NCBI GenBank assembly: GCA_947462335.1
Contig: OX381707.1
Coordinates: 80,748,610 to 80,812,609, forward strand
Reading direction: 5' to 3'
Length of the DNA: 64,000 nt
Origin: Harmothoe impar
Taxonomy: Eukaryota; Annelida; Polychaeta; Phyllodocida; Polynoidae
Part shown: piece after piece, positions 23,376 to 33,660 of the stretch
Position numbering within the stretch: position 1 is the stretch's first letter
Layout of the letters: the number at the start of each line of letters is the position of its first letter
Position numbers and translations under genes: made by a program
Notes under the pieces: generated by a model
The model's input: the letters and a program-made list of their open reading frames with translations, nothing else
The model's database searches: none
What the model was told of the DNA's origin: nothing

Positions 23376-23641
23376 TGCTCATTTTTTAACAACAGGGGGG
23401 GGGGGTAGCGAACATTTTTGACACACATCCCACCTAAGAGGGTCGAAATTTTTTACCCCCATCCACCAGACAGGCCGAGAATCGCGCACGTTCTCGCCCC
23501 TCGCAGGCTATTTTCCCTCAAAACAGGTTGAATTTTTTGCCCCCCCCCCCCAAAGAGGAGCCCAACCGGTCAAGGGGTCCAAATTTTTTACCCTCCCCCC
23601 AAATCCACCACCTTATTCCCTGTTGTTAAAAAATAAGCACT
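23376..23641. mobile_element. MITE with TTTTTTAACAACAGGG ends
   Basis: TGCTCATTTTTTAACAACAGGG, read in two parts (TGCTCATTTTTTAAC and AACAGGG), is mirrored at the right by CCCTGTTGTTAAAAAATAAGC. The middle contains G/C homopolymers and GTCGAAATTTTTTACCCCC-like blocks. No coding capacity is present. Confidence 0.7.
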
Positions 23642-24229
23642 CCCTTAGTGAGAGATCCTTCCTGTTACAGGGGGCTGCACCTTATGTTACTCTATTTTTG
23701 ATGTGGAGCTGTGGCCGAGGAGAACATTGATTTATTCCATGCTGAGTAAACAGGCACCCGTAATTAGCCACGCCTGGGATGAGCAGAGTTGTGAAAGATG
23801 AGTTCAATGAGAGGGATTGACCTGATGAAATAATGAACTAAGGCATCGCTGTGTCTCTTTGTCTATATATGTCTGTATCGTCTGTGAGAAAGGGAGGGCA
23901 AAGCGGGTCATTGACCTCACGTTGGGAGAGTAACAATGCCTGTGAGTAATTTGGGGACACCCCCCCCCCCCCCCCTGTGGCTGTGGGTACCGACTGCTAG
24001 CTGGAGAAGACTGTCAGACGCCGGACTGGCAGTGTAGATTAGCTGGGGGATCCTGCCGCTGCACTGTTTATTGTTATTGTGTAAATATTGTGTTTTGTTT
24101 TTTTCCTTGTCAGTTTCCCGGAGCGCTCTCTGTGGCTTGTGTCCTATTGTATGCCTAGAGCTGTTCTGTTCATTCCTACCCTCTCTAGCTCGGCAGTCAG
24201 GCTGTGCTCTGTGTGGCACTTTTAAAATG
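23642..24229. other. Noncoding interval
   Basis: A C homopolymer at 23960-23976 is the only simple feature. A reverse-strand open frame of about 100 codons covers 23917-24219, but it starts without context and includes the homopolymer, so I do not accept it as a gene. Confidence 0.45.
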
Positions 24230-25207
24230 ACTATCTAGTATATGGACATGATGTAGTCTAAATTTGAAGATCACAGCATCGATTATTACAACCCGAAGCA
24301 ATAACAGGGTAGAAAATATGTGGACATGTGGAAAGCTACCTTATCGTGTACAGGCGCCACTCTTGCCCCCCTAGACACTGTTACTCTATGGGCCTTAACG
24401 TCGTAGTTATACTACGCCCAGAGCCCTTTAGCCAAGACTATTATCCTGAGTACAGGGCTCTGGGTGTTGTATAATTAACTCATGCCCCACCAGTGGTGAG
24501 TGTTTTCTCACCTTTTGTACGTCATATACAGTCAGGGCATTTCTTTTGTTCTTCTAGCCAAATGTGGTATAGAACCTATGATTCTCTGTGTTAGCCACTG
24601 ACCTTACACAGCCCCAGGCATTATCCGAGTAGTATATGGACATGTGGAAACCTACCCTCACGTGTACGGGAGCCTCTGATCCCTCCCGAGACACTGTCAC
24701 ACTATAGGCGGTTTGATACAGACCACTCAGTATTACGTACAGACCCGTCCCAAACATTGACAGATAGCAATTTGATATATGGACATGTTGAGACCTACTA
24801 TCACGTGCTGTCCCTGTACAATCCGCCCCTCCCCCTACACACGGTCACACTATGAGACTGTTCAGGATACTGCCTATGGTGATACAGAGCCCCAAACCCT
24901 AACAGAGTAGTATATGGACATGTTGAAACCTACCCTCACCTGTATGGGGCCCTCTGACGCCTCCCTAGACACTGTCACACTATAGCCCCGTTGATACAGC
25001 CCATCATACTCAGTATTACATACGGACCTGTCCCAAACACTGACAGAGAGCTAAGTAGTACATGGACATGGTGACACTCCGCTCTCCCTCGACACAGTCA
25101 CAGTATGAACCTTCACGGGCATCGATACTTAGTATTAAACCTTACATAGCTCACAGCCAATGATACTCATCACCTTAAATAGCCCCAGACGCTGACAGAG
25201 TAGTATA

Positions 25208-25561
25208 CACTGCAAATCCATAGGTTGAAAGGGTTAGTCAGTACAGACTATCCTAGGTTCTTCATATGTGTGTTAGTCACAATTGCAAAGTTATATTCAA
25301 AAATAACTGAGGGGTTAGTCATTAGTGGCTAACCTATATGTTCATCATTGGTGTGTTGTATTTGTATACCACTAGTTGGTACCACCTGTAAGATACTATG
25401 ATGACCACTCAGTGGCTCCCCTTGGAAATTAAAAGTACTGACCAACCTGACAATAATAACTTACCTAGGTTGGTCGTATAGGGAGCCAAAAAATGATTAA
25501 CTAGGTTAGGTACTATAGTGACTGAGAGATTAGTCGTATAGGGAGCCTAGGAATATCAGTG
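25208..25561. mobile_element. CACTG-ended element with TA target site
   Basis: It starts CACTGCAAATCC and ends GGAATATCAGTG, with TA on both sides. TTAGTCGTATAGGGAGCC-type motifs occur near the right end and a related GGTTAGTCAGTACAG near the left. CACTG ends with a 2-bp TA duplication fit the Mirage branch of the CMC superfamily. The 354-bp element has no gene. Confidence 0.6.
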
Positions 25562-25664
25562 TAGATACATGTAGAAACCTCCCCTTGCGTGTATGAAGCC
25601 ACTCCCCCCTCTCTAGACACACTATGGCCCTTTAATTATTGTACTACCAGTGCTATACCCATGG

Positions 25665-25967
25665 TACTCTCGTTCCCAAATCCTTCCGAAGGAAGGCTCT
25701 GGGGACAGCCAAATGACCTTGAACTTTGGATTTTGCTGGGTCTGGGCAACCCCTGCTGGTAGGCTGGAACCAGCGAACAGGAGCAGGAAATGGAACCAGA
25801 ATGTATGATGGTAGTTTTAGGTAGATTAACCATCAGCATTTCTGGTTCCATTTCCTGTTCCTGTTCGCTGGTTCCAAGCTACAAGCAGGGGTTGCCCAGA
25901 CCCAGCAAAATCCCAACATTTGGCAGTTACCAGAGCCTTCCTTCGGAAGGATTTGGGAACGAGAGTA
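25665..25967. mobile_element. Foldback MITE with 9-bp target duplication (MULE-like)
   Basis: The arms begin TACTCTCGTTCCCAAATCC and fold back almost to the middle (arms about 130 bp, loop around 25800-25845). TACCCATGG is perfectly duplicated at 25656-25664 and 25968-25976. A 9-bp duplication with very long inverted repeats is typical of MuDR/MULE-derived elements, which is the inferred class. Confidence 0.8.
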
Positions 25968-26879
25968 TACCCATGGGACCTTCCACGGCCGCAGATAACA
26001 CCAGAGTAGTATATGGACATGTGGACAAGTACCCTCACATGTATGGGAGCTACTGTACGCTGACACGGTGGCCTTCTCCTACTACTATATGGATACTGTA
26101 GGGTTAAAGATGGGGATGTCGGTCTGTATAGCCCATGTTATTCAACATTACCTACTGACCATACCCAGTTAAGGTACTTAGCTGTGTAGCCCCTTTACAG
26201 GAGTCGCTCCTCCCTCGGTGGACACTGTCACACTATAGGACTTTACAGGGCCGTATACTCATTGTTAGATATAGACCATGTAAAGCCCCAGACAGTTATA
26301 AAGAAGTAGCAATATGACGCCTACATGCACGTGCCTCACTGCAGTGACTTGAACAACTCTCGTCTTTGCAGACCTTAATGGTTAATGATGGATTTGTCTC
26401 TGCATAGCTTGTTCATCAACAATAGCTATTGTCATGTATATATGTGTATGTTGAAATCTAACTTAACGTGCTTCCCAGTATGGGAGTGCTCCCTCCCTGT
26501 ACTGTCTGGTATAGCCCTTCTCCTGCTACCATGCAGACACCAGTGGGTTAGCGATGGGGAGGTCTCTAAAGCTATGTATGATATTTAGAATTAGCTACAG
26601 ACTTAAAGGATAAACTAAACCATACCTTTACGTGCTGGCCTGTATGAGAGTGTTCCCTCCCTGCACTGCCTGGTATAGCCCTCCTACTACTACTATGTAC
26701 TACTACCCCGACTACTATGCAGAACTCAATGGATTAACGATGGGGAGGTGTTTCTCCGTATGGTATTCAGCACTAATTACAGACATTGTGGACAGACTGA
26801 CACCTACCTTATTGCGCTGTATGGTAGTCCCCCTATACTGTCTGGTATAACCCTCCTCATGCTCCTCCCACACACACAC

Positions 26880-27190
26880 CCACGTGACCACTGACGTCAC
26901 ACACTGACCTGCGCGCGCACCCTGCACATACCGGAAGTCTCAGAGGGAGTGTGCGCAGTCAGCTGACTTCCTGTGGCGTCGCCCACAGACGGGGTGGGTG
27001 TGTGTCTGGGTCCGTGCTGGCTGTTGTCATGGTTACTCCTCCAGTGTGTGTCCTACTGCTCAAACCGCCAGCTCCGCCCCTACCTCTGTCTGTGTGTGTT
27101 TAATGTCCCCTATTGGTGTGTCTGTCTGTACTGTCTGCCTCAGGCTGGTGGTGCCGCAGGGTGGTGCTGGTGCTGGTGGTGGTGCTGGGT
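26880..27190 (+). promoter_or_regulatory. CpG-rich promoter-like segment
   Basis: The segment contains CCACGTGACC, CTGACGTCACACACTGACC (a CRE-like core TGACGTCA), CGCGCGC, ACCGGAAGTC (an ETS-like core) and CAGCTGAC within about 90 bp, and is far richer in CpG than its neighbours. It lies just upstream of a CTG tract and of an ATG in good context. This suggests a host promoter and 5' exon, direction probably +, but no downstream exon could be tied to it. Confidence 0.45.
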
Positions 27191-27267
27191 GTGACATGTG
27201 GCAGCCGGAGGTGCTGCTCTACGGGCAGTTGTGTGGGATCCATATAAATCTCCTCCCTATGACGTGT

Positions 27268-27270
27268 CTG

Positions 27271-27308
<38 letters not shown>

Positions 27309-27384
27309 ACTGCTGCTGCTGCTGTTACTGCTGCTGCTGCTGCTGCTGCTGCTGTTACTGCTGCTGCTGCTGCTGCTGCTGCTG

Positions 27385-27419
<35 letters not shown>

Positions 27420-27510
27420 ACTGCTGCTGCTGCTGCTGCTGCTGCTGTTACTACTGCTGCTGCTGCTGCTGGTGCTGCTGTTACTGCTGCTGCTGCTGCT
27501 GCTGCTGCTG

Positions 27511-27575
<65 letters not shown>

Positions 27576-27576
27576 A
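27268..27576. repeat. (CTG)n tract with periodic TTA interruptions
   Basis: About 100 triplets of CTG are interrupted every seven to ten units by TTA (CTGTTACTG). One frame reads pure leucine, because TTA is also leucine. Another reads alanine with Val-Thr interruptions, and the reverse CAG frame is broken by TAA stops. Periodic interruption suggests expansion by duplication of an interrupted unit. It is more likely 5' untranslated than coding. Confidence 0.9.
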
Positions 27577-27610
27577 CAGACATTCCCACGTTATCATTCT
27601 GCAGGAAGAA

Positions 27611-27718
27611 ATGGCGCCACCCATGGTGGTCACCTACCTCTCTGTATGGATAAGGCCATTTGTATCATCAGTGGATAATGTGTGTTCAATGATCCAACTT
27701 GTTTCAAGTGAGGATTAA
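27611..27718 (+). CDS. Candidate short ORF or first coding exon
   Basis: GAAGAAATGGCGCC is a favourable start context, and 35 codons follow (MAPPMVVTYLSVWIRPFV...). A possible splice donor, CAAGTGAGG, lies before the stop codon. It sits 35 bp after the CTG tract and about 700 bp after the CpG-rich segment. It could be the first coding exon of a gene continuing beyond what I can trace, or an upstream ORF. No family is recognised. Confidence 0.25.
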   Translation: MAPPMVVTYLSVWIRPFVSSVDNVCSMIQLVSSED

Positions 27719-28089
27719 GAATCTGCTCGGAGAGTGATGCCTGTGCTAGAGAATCCGAACCCCACAGAGAGGCCTTCTGTTCCCTCCTCTCTTGCAGAAT
27801 GACCCTCTCAGATTACCGCTGGTGCCACCTGGGAGAGAATTACAGAACTAATGCCTGCATCCATATTCTGCAATGGGGCCGCGGGGGGGGGGGGGGGACA
27901 TCAAGTTCCTCTCTGAACCCTTGACAATATGTTTAGTCAACATTAAATTATGTGTGATAAGTTGTGTACCTCATTTTGAGTCTACAAGAAATATGAAAAT
28001 CTTTTGAAAAAAACACCTTATCTGGGACATCTGCTGAGGGCCTGAACCAATTAGACAGACGTGAATTTAGGAAGTGGTCATTATTAATC
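27719..28089. other. Noncoding interval
   Basis: It holds a G homopolymer at 27884-27897 and otherwise nothing recognisable. Confidence 0.5.
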
Positions 28090-28310
28090 CATAGGGGGGG
28101 GGGGGTAGGGGTATTGATCACCCTAGAGGGGCGTCAAAAACATTTCACCGCTTTTCAGCACCCCTACATTCGACGTGGCCTAGTCTTAAAATTGGCATGC
28201 AATATGTGACAGAAGGCTTGACAAGTTGGTGATATGGGACATGGCCATTTATCATAATCGACATGGGACATGAGCATCATTAAGCAACATGAACCCCCAT
28301 CTATACCGCC
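28090..28310. repeat. Relative of the palindrome's inner tail
   Basis: After a G homopolymer, the segments ATTCGACGTGGCCTAGTC, ATAATCGACATGGGACATG and GAGCATCATTAAGCAACATG match in order the segments at 37165-37290 inside the left arm of the large palindrome (ATTCGACATGAGGCCTAGTG, AAATCGACATGAGATATGAG, CATAATTAAGCGACATC). This is an older, solitary copy of sequence also present in the mobile palindrome. Confidence 0.6.
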
Positions 28311-29319
28311 TATCACTCTCATAAAGGGAGTCAGTTTGCCAAATGCTCTCGGCCATTGCCCCTGACTCTAATGGCAGTGCTGCCATCTAGTGCTAAATAT
28401 AAACATTTCTCTCCATTGTCTTATCTGCACTGAGTTACCATAATTAGGGACTTCAGAAAAAAATGTGAATTATTAAAACGTCAATTTTTTTTCTTCTTTT
28501 ATGTAGAACATAAGAAATATAATGCAAATCTTTTGAAATTTTCTTTCTATCTATCATAGAACCCAGTCAGTCATCAGATATGTGTCAACTAAATCCACCA
28601 AGTTCCCCCAGTACATCTTCTATATAATAGCTATCTAGATTTGGAGTCAACCTGAAAGGTGGTGGTGCCTATTTGTCTCAGGCTGGTGAGTGGGAAGTAG
28701 TTATGTAAGGGGTTTGGAGGGCAACACCATATAACAACATATTGGACAATATCAAATACCAAGTAGCAACCAGTAGCATTCACAACTTCATAGGGTTTCA
28801 CCTGTTTCTTACATAGATAGCTGCACCAAAATACCAACCTGCTGTGTGCACTGTGCACAGGGGCACACCTAGCATGTTAAGCCCTAGCAGGCAGAAAATA
28901 GCCGTACACGAAACTAGCATGGTCGTTGCGCAATAAAATGATGTCTCTATTTGAGCTTCATTTTACCTATGTTATACTTCGTCAATCTATGTGATTTTCA
29001 CTGAGCACATCCACGAATACCCGTAAATGACTCTCATGAATTTTCATAAAAATCTGTTGTCTCAATCAATACGCTATATAGATGTATATTGCTGAACGTA
29101 GCAAACGGCTTTGCCACGTCTGTGACGTACGGCTGTCACCGGACGTAGCAAAGACCACACAAACTGCTGACATCACAAGAAGGGTTGCTAGGTGACACGC
29201 TACGTACAGCTACGTGTACGTGTACGTAGAGCCTGCTAAAACTAAAGTTTAAGTGTTATTCTTTTAAACAATATACATAAGACGTAATAGTGTACATGTA
29301 TGAATAATAATAGGGCGTA
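28311..29319. other. Noncoding interval
   Basis: No gene is recognised. Around 29090-29225 there is a cluster of ACGTAG/CTACGT words with TGTGACGT and CGTACGG, which may simply be short-period repetition. Confidence 0.4.
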
Positions 29320-29650
29320 AAGATTTGGCTGCTCATCGGCCCAGCATGGATCTGAAGGCGAAACAATGCTCTACAGTCCTACATGTTTCTATCCCTATTG
29401 TGCCATATGCTATTATTAATTGCTCTGCGTGCCTGGACAGACATCCAAGTGTGTATGATTATAGAGTCAGCAACCACTCTTTATTCATATGCTGAAGTTT
29501 TAACATACACATAGGCATACACACTTCTAGAAGTAAACTACAGGTTGCACAATATTAACACTACAGTCGTCCTAAAGACTATACCAAAGCCACACAGCCC
29601 ACACAAAGACAAGTGGAGGACAGCAGTCAGAGCAGGTTGGTACTTAAGGC
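29320..29650. repeat. Dispersed noncoding repeat R, copy 1
   Basis: GAAGGCGAAACAATGCTCTA and TTGTGCCATATGCTATTA recur at 30590-30870 (with a MITE inserted). CATACACACTTCTAGAA through CAGAGCAGGT recurs at 43510-43635. Thus parts of one repeat unit lie on both sides of the second CACTA-type element. Confidence 0.65.
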
Positions 29651-29689
29651 TTATCTATTTACCAATAATATCACTAGTCTTGGCGAATA

Positions 29690-29850
29690 TCATGCAAAAA
29701 CCTCACCAAAGTTGCCAAATTTGGTCATGGCCATAGCTCACCAAAGTTGCCGAATTTGGTCATAGCCATGCCTCCCCATACCTCACCCAGCTTTGGCATA
29801 AGTCTAGGTGCGGCTTATACATGAATTAGGCTTATGCACTAGATTTTACT
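29690..29850. repeat. 36-bp direct repeat followed by a GCGGCTTATAC repeat
   Basis: CTCACCAAAGTTGCC(A/G)AATTTGGTCAT occurs twice, at about 29701 and 29737. It is followed by TAGGTGCGGCTTATACATG and a TTTTACTGTA end of the TATAAGC repeat class seen again at 50100-50250. Confidence 0.65.
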
Positions 29851-29851
29851 G

Positions 29852-30152
29852 TAAGGCCAAAAAAAAAAAAGGTTTGTTTCAGGTCACCCGACCGACCCTA
29901 TCTAAACAGGACCGACCCTACACATTTTTATCCAATTTTGAAGAAATTTTTACATTTTTTCATTTTTTGGGGGTCAATTTTGGGTTTACGAAAGTTTTGA
30001 AAAAAATCTTCCCATTTTTACACTTTTTTGGGGTCGATTTTGGGTTTGTAACAACAATTTTTAAAAAGTTTAAAAAAAAGAAGTCCGACCTACCGACCCT
30101 AGATTTCCTTCCCATGTTACCTGAAACAAACCTTTTTTTTTATTTGGCCTAA
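29852..30152. mobile_element. GGCCAAA-family MITE, copy 4 (best preserved)
   Basis: A 301-bp copy with ends TAAGGCCAAAAAAA...GGTTTGTTTCAGG and CCTGAAACAAACC...TTTGGCCTAA, and GACCGACCCTA motifs inside each end. Two GGGTCAATTTTGGGTTT-like repeats lie in the centre. Open frames across it are not conserved in other copies. Confidence 0.9.
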
Positions 30153-30159
30153 CCCTCAA

Positions 30160-30330
30160 CCCCCTTCCCAAGTAGTAAACACAATTGGTCCCCAGTTGAG
30201 CCCCGGTTGGGCTGGCAACTGGGCCCCCAGTCGGGCTGCCAGACTGGGGGCCCTCGAGAAAGGGCACTGGGCAAATGTCCGCGCCCAAGCGGACTAGCCC
30301 AAACTGGGCCCCGACTGGGCCACGGAAGGG
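30160..30330. repeat. GGGCC/CTGGG-rich inverted-motif block
   Basis: Dense words such as GGGCCCCCAG, CTGGGGGCCC, ACTGGGCCCC and CAACTGGGCC occur in both orientations over about 150 bp of otherwise AT-rich surroundings. It folds on itself but has no clear outer boundaries. Confidence 0.5.
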
Positions 30331-30574
30331 CCCCACTTTCATATGTTAGGTTCACAACTTACATAATAGGCCAGTTTAGTAATTGATTTGAATCAATACA
30401 TTGCCATGGACCAATTTAGAACGTTCATAGGGTTGTGATTCCTACAGCGCCCTCTATACAGAGGTGGTGTCAGTTATCACCATAACGTGACATTGAACTC
30501 TTTGCCCTGCATTTTAATTAGTATTGGATTCTCCTGTGAGACACCTGTGAGACACCTGTTCTGAACTAGCCTCC

Positions 30575-30910
30575 TAGCGTGGGGTGAATATGAAGGCAAA
30601 ACATTGCTCTAGGCCAAAACAGGGCCGACCCTACGTTTTTTTTATGCAATTTTGAAGAAAATTTAGTATTTTTACCCTTTTTTGGTCGATGTCAGGGTCT
30701 TCGAAGAGGCGGGCCAGTACTTTAATGTTTAAAAAAAAAGGGTTTAAAATAAAAAAAGACCGACCTATCGACCCTACGTTTTCTTGCTATGTCACCTGAA
30801 ACAAAATTCCTTTTTTAGCCCTATAGATAGTCCTACACTTGTCTATGCCCACTGTGCCATATTGTATTATCAATATTACTATACAATTACGTCTTCCTAT
30901 ATACACGCAT
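30575..30910. repeat. Dispersed noncoding repeat R, copy 2, with MITE inserted
   Basis: It matches 29335-29440 on both sides of the GGCCAAA-family element at 30610-30822. Comparison with copy 1 shows the uninterrupted sequence CAATGCTCTACAGTCCTAC. Confidence 0.6.
30610..30822. mobile_element. GGCCAAA-family MITE, copy 5 (internally deleted near left tip)
   Basis: TAGGCCAAAACAGGGCCGACC lacks the GTTTGTTTCAGG block normally following GGCCAAA. The right end has CACCTGAAACAAAATTCC and a degraded AGCCCTA tip. Confidence 0.75.
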
Positions 30911-31599
30911 GACTAGGCTTTAACAAGTGTGTGGATATGGAACCAGGAACCACGCTCTATTCCAAGTATAGTTTCCAACGCTGTTAGTACTATATCAGGC
31001 TGGAGAGTGTATCCAGTTCAGGCATGTGCTTTATTCATAAGGGCAGAGTCATTTATAACTAGCTGGGGGGGGGGGGCGTGCTTGGTGGATTTTCCTAAAA
31101 CAGCAATTCTTTTCCCCGAGTAGGCGAAAGTTATCTCAACTCCCCCACTATGTTCGGATTTGGAGCAAAGTTGCATGCACGCGTGGTCACGACTATCTAT
31201 AAATGGACCATATTTTATCATGAATCCCCCCCCCCCGCTCCCCCACTGCATAAGGCATCGAGTTTCTCGTCCTTTAATACATGCTTTTTGTTGCAGGAAA
31301 GGTGCTTAAAGTAGGACCCGCACCTTTCCAGCAGCTCCCAGAAGCTTTCTCCTCCTTTAAGCACCCACCTACTTTCCTGCAACTTTAAGCGTCACCTTAA
31401 AGTAGGGCTTGCAGTTTGTCAGCAGATTTCACCTACTTTAATAGTCTACCTGGTTTCCCCCAACTTTAATATGTGCTTAAAGAAGGTAGTAGGTTAAGCT
31501 CCTATCCAGGAACATTAAACTTCACCTCAAGACCGGGGACAGGTGAGGGGAAGCCGGGGACAGGTGAGGGGAGGCCGGGGACAGGTGTGTTTGCTGCAA

Positions 31600-31690
31600 T
31601 GTAGGCCACCAGGAGGGAGTATATGACACCTTGTACGTGCCCTGGACGTGCAGGTAGCTGGGGGGGGGGGGGGGGGGGGAGTGTGGCCGT
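31600..31690. repeat. 91-bp minisatellite unit, first part in element B
   Basis: It contains ACCAGGAGGGAGTATATGAC, CCTGGACGTGCAGGTAGCTG and GTGTGGCCGTGTTT. A G homopolymer replaces part of the unit. The TTAA-flanked element is inserted where the unit should continue. Confidence 0.75.
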
Positions 31691-31696
31691 GTTTAA

Positions 31697-32600
31697 GGTA
31701 GGTCGATACCATTGACTCAAAAAGTTTAGAATTCCTCCAAATTTCTTCCAGAGGTGCCTTAGATCATTTAGAACAAATATCTGAAGAGAAAATAGGGGGG
31801 TCCCGCGCTACTTTTTTAAATACAGAATTTTGAAAAATTAACATATTTCGATTTTTCTCTAAAAAATAGAAAAAAATATCACAAGTTCCACAATTTTATT
31901 TTGCCATAACCTGCAACCACAAAAATATGAAACACCACACAATGAAGGCCAAGATATTTCTCTTTATTCCAAAAATACTTTTACGGTTCTGTGATGTGGC
32001 ATTCTGGGTACAAAAATGATGATTGGTTGAAAATATGGATTAATTTGTAATTAATTAAACACAAAATCGATTAAAATCAATAGAAAAAAAGTTGTCATTT
32101 TTCTAAAACTTCATGAAATGAAATTTAAGATTATTTGGAAACTAGTAAGACTAAATTTAACATAGGGTCCCACACATTATTTTGGTGTTTTGGGCCTTTG
32201 AAGTAAAAAAGTACTGCAAAATTGTGTTAAATAAGATATTTGAAGTATTGCATTATGGGTAAAATGCTAATAATCATGTTATGAAATGGTCTCATTATGT
32301 AGCCCAGGATAAATTCAAGCAATCTATTCACCTTTATAGCCCGAATTATATCATTTCTTAGTTTGTAAATGTGGTTGATAACAAAATGTCCGAAATGCAA
32401 AAAAAACAAAACTTTAATTCTTGTACACAATATATTGTTGATAAAAAGCTTAATTTTGGTCAGAATTGTCCAAAATTTTACATGGGCAATGAAGGTATAT
32501 ATGACCATACACCTATCAAATATGAAGTCATTCTGACATGTTTAAGGTAGATGCGCGGAAACATGCGCAGTGGTCCCGTTTTCAATGGTATCGACCCACC
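31697..32600. mobile_element. TTAA-flanked inverted-repeat element (Kolobok- or piggyBac-like)
   Basis: It starts GGTAGGTCGATACCATTGAC and ends CAATGGTATCGACCCACC, with TTAA at 31693-31696 and 32601-32604. TTAA target duplications occur in the piggyBac and Kolobok superfamilies, and the GG-type tip fits Kolobok better than the CC-type tip of piggyBac. The 904-bp AT-rich interior has no convincing gene. The insert interrupts the 91-bp minisatellite of CACTA element B. Confidence 0.75.
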
Positions 32601-32604
32601 TTAA

Positions 32605-33210
32605 GGTCACTAAGGATTGGCTAGGTGCGGGCCTTACCATTAGGTGGCGTATGTGTTGGTACAGTGTGGAGCTGTGCCTGTCGGGGGCTAACTGGGAAAC
32701 ATCCTCTTTGGTCTATAATACTTTGGCGCATTACCACACTTGTCCCATTGCCCTTTGGTTATTATTACCTCATCACACAGTATGGATATTTAAGAATGAA
32801 GCCCTGGATGGCTTTATATTATGCACCAAAGGCTTTATGTACAGAGGTGTGAAGGATTAGAGCTGTGACAGCTCCCTATTTTCGCTCACAGTGAAGCCAC
32901 TGTGTCACTCCACCTGTCACACTCCTTAATGGGAAATTCTAGTATTCCTGTTATTCTACATGTCCATTGATATCCCCTTTGTAACAGAATTAAACTAGCG
33001 TTGAAACCATCTGATTAAAACTGAATTATAAGATGTATTTCGGATAGGGCATTTGTGGGAGTTGAGAGTGGCTTCTTATACCTCCACACCACAGAACTTC
33101 TGTCAGAAGGCCGCCACATGAGCATAGCCTCCTCACCTAGTGTTATGTAATGGTTGCCGTCGGGGGCGGAGGTGTCATGGCAGCCCCCGGCCTGGGTATC
33201 CTATGTGCCC
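32605..33210. other. Unassigned segment inside CACTA element B
   Basis: This piece has no counterpart in element A, which suggests another insertion or element-specific DNA, but no terminal repeats were found. Open frames of about 75-96 codons on the + strand overlap each other in different frames and are not supported. Confidence 0.45.
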
Positions 33211-33219
33211 TTATAGGTA

Positions 33220-33603
33220 GCATATGACACCTTGTACGCGCCCTGGACGTGCAGGTACATGTAGCTGGGAGAGAAGTGTGGCCGTGTTTGTGGCACTATA
33301 GAGCCGCCAGTAGGTAGCATATGACACCTTGTACGCGCCCTGCACGTGCAGGTAGCTGGGAGAGAAGTGTGGCCGTGTTTGTGGCACTATAGAGCCGCCA
33401 GTAGGTAGCATATGACACCTTGTACGCGCCCTGCACGTGCAGGTAGCTGGGAGAGAAGTGTGGCCGTGTTTGTGGCACTATAGAGCCGCCAGTAGGTAGC
33501 ATATGACACCTTGTACGCGCCCTGCACATGCAGGTAGCTGGGAGAGAAGTGTGGCCGTGTTTGTGGCACTATAGAGCCGCCAGTAGGTAGCATATGACAC
33601 CTT
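33220..33603. repeat. 91-bp minisatellite of element B, left of the palindrome
   Basis: Four units containing CACTATAGAGCCGCCAGTAGG and CATATGACACCTTGTACGCG (written in parts here) are spaced 91 bp apart. The fifth is cut after CACCTT at 33603, where the palindromic element begins, and resumes with CACCTT at 42288. The host unit therefore supplies an internal control for the empty target site. Confidence 0.9.
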
Positions 33604-33660
33604 AGTAGTATTGTATGTATCGGAACGGGACTATAGTTAACTACTGTTTATTACTCAATC

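Larger units (their letters stand above)
24230..26870. repeat. Degenerate tandem array with TATATGGACATGT motif
   Basis: Units of roughly 130-330 bp each contain AGTAGTATATGGACATG, GAAACCTACCCTCACGTG, and a GACACTGTCACACTATAG block. They are seen near 24230, 24625, 24775, 24910, 25050, 25560 and 26000, and become more diverged towards 26870. Two separate elements are inserted in it (25208-25561 and 25665-25967). The array leads into the CpG-rich segment at 26880. No coding frame persists across units. Confidence 0.7.

Noticed and set aside
26998..27678. Polyleucine protein of 226 residues
   Set aside because: The frame exists only because of the CTG/TTA tract. Flanking codons show no domain, and the start is not an ATG in good context.
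32227..32508. Transposase gene inside the TTAA-flanked element
   Set aside because: The longest frame is a 93-codon AT-rich frame without any DDE-type or other recognisable motif.
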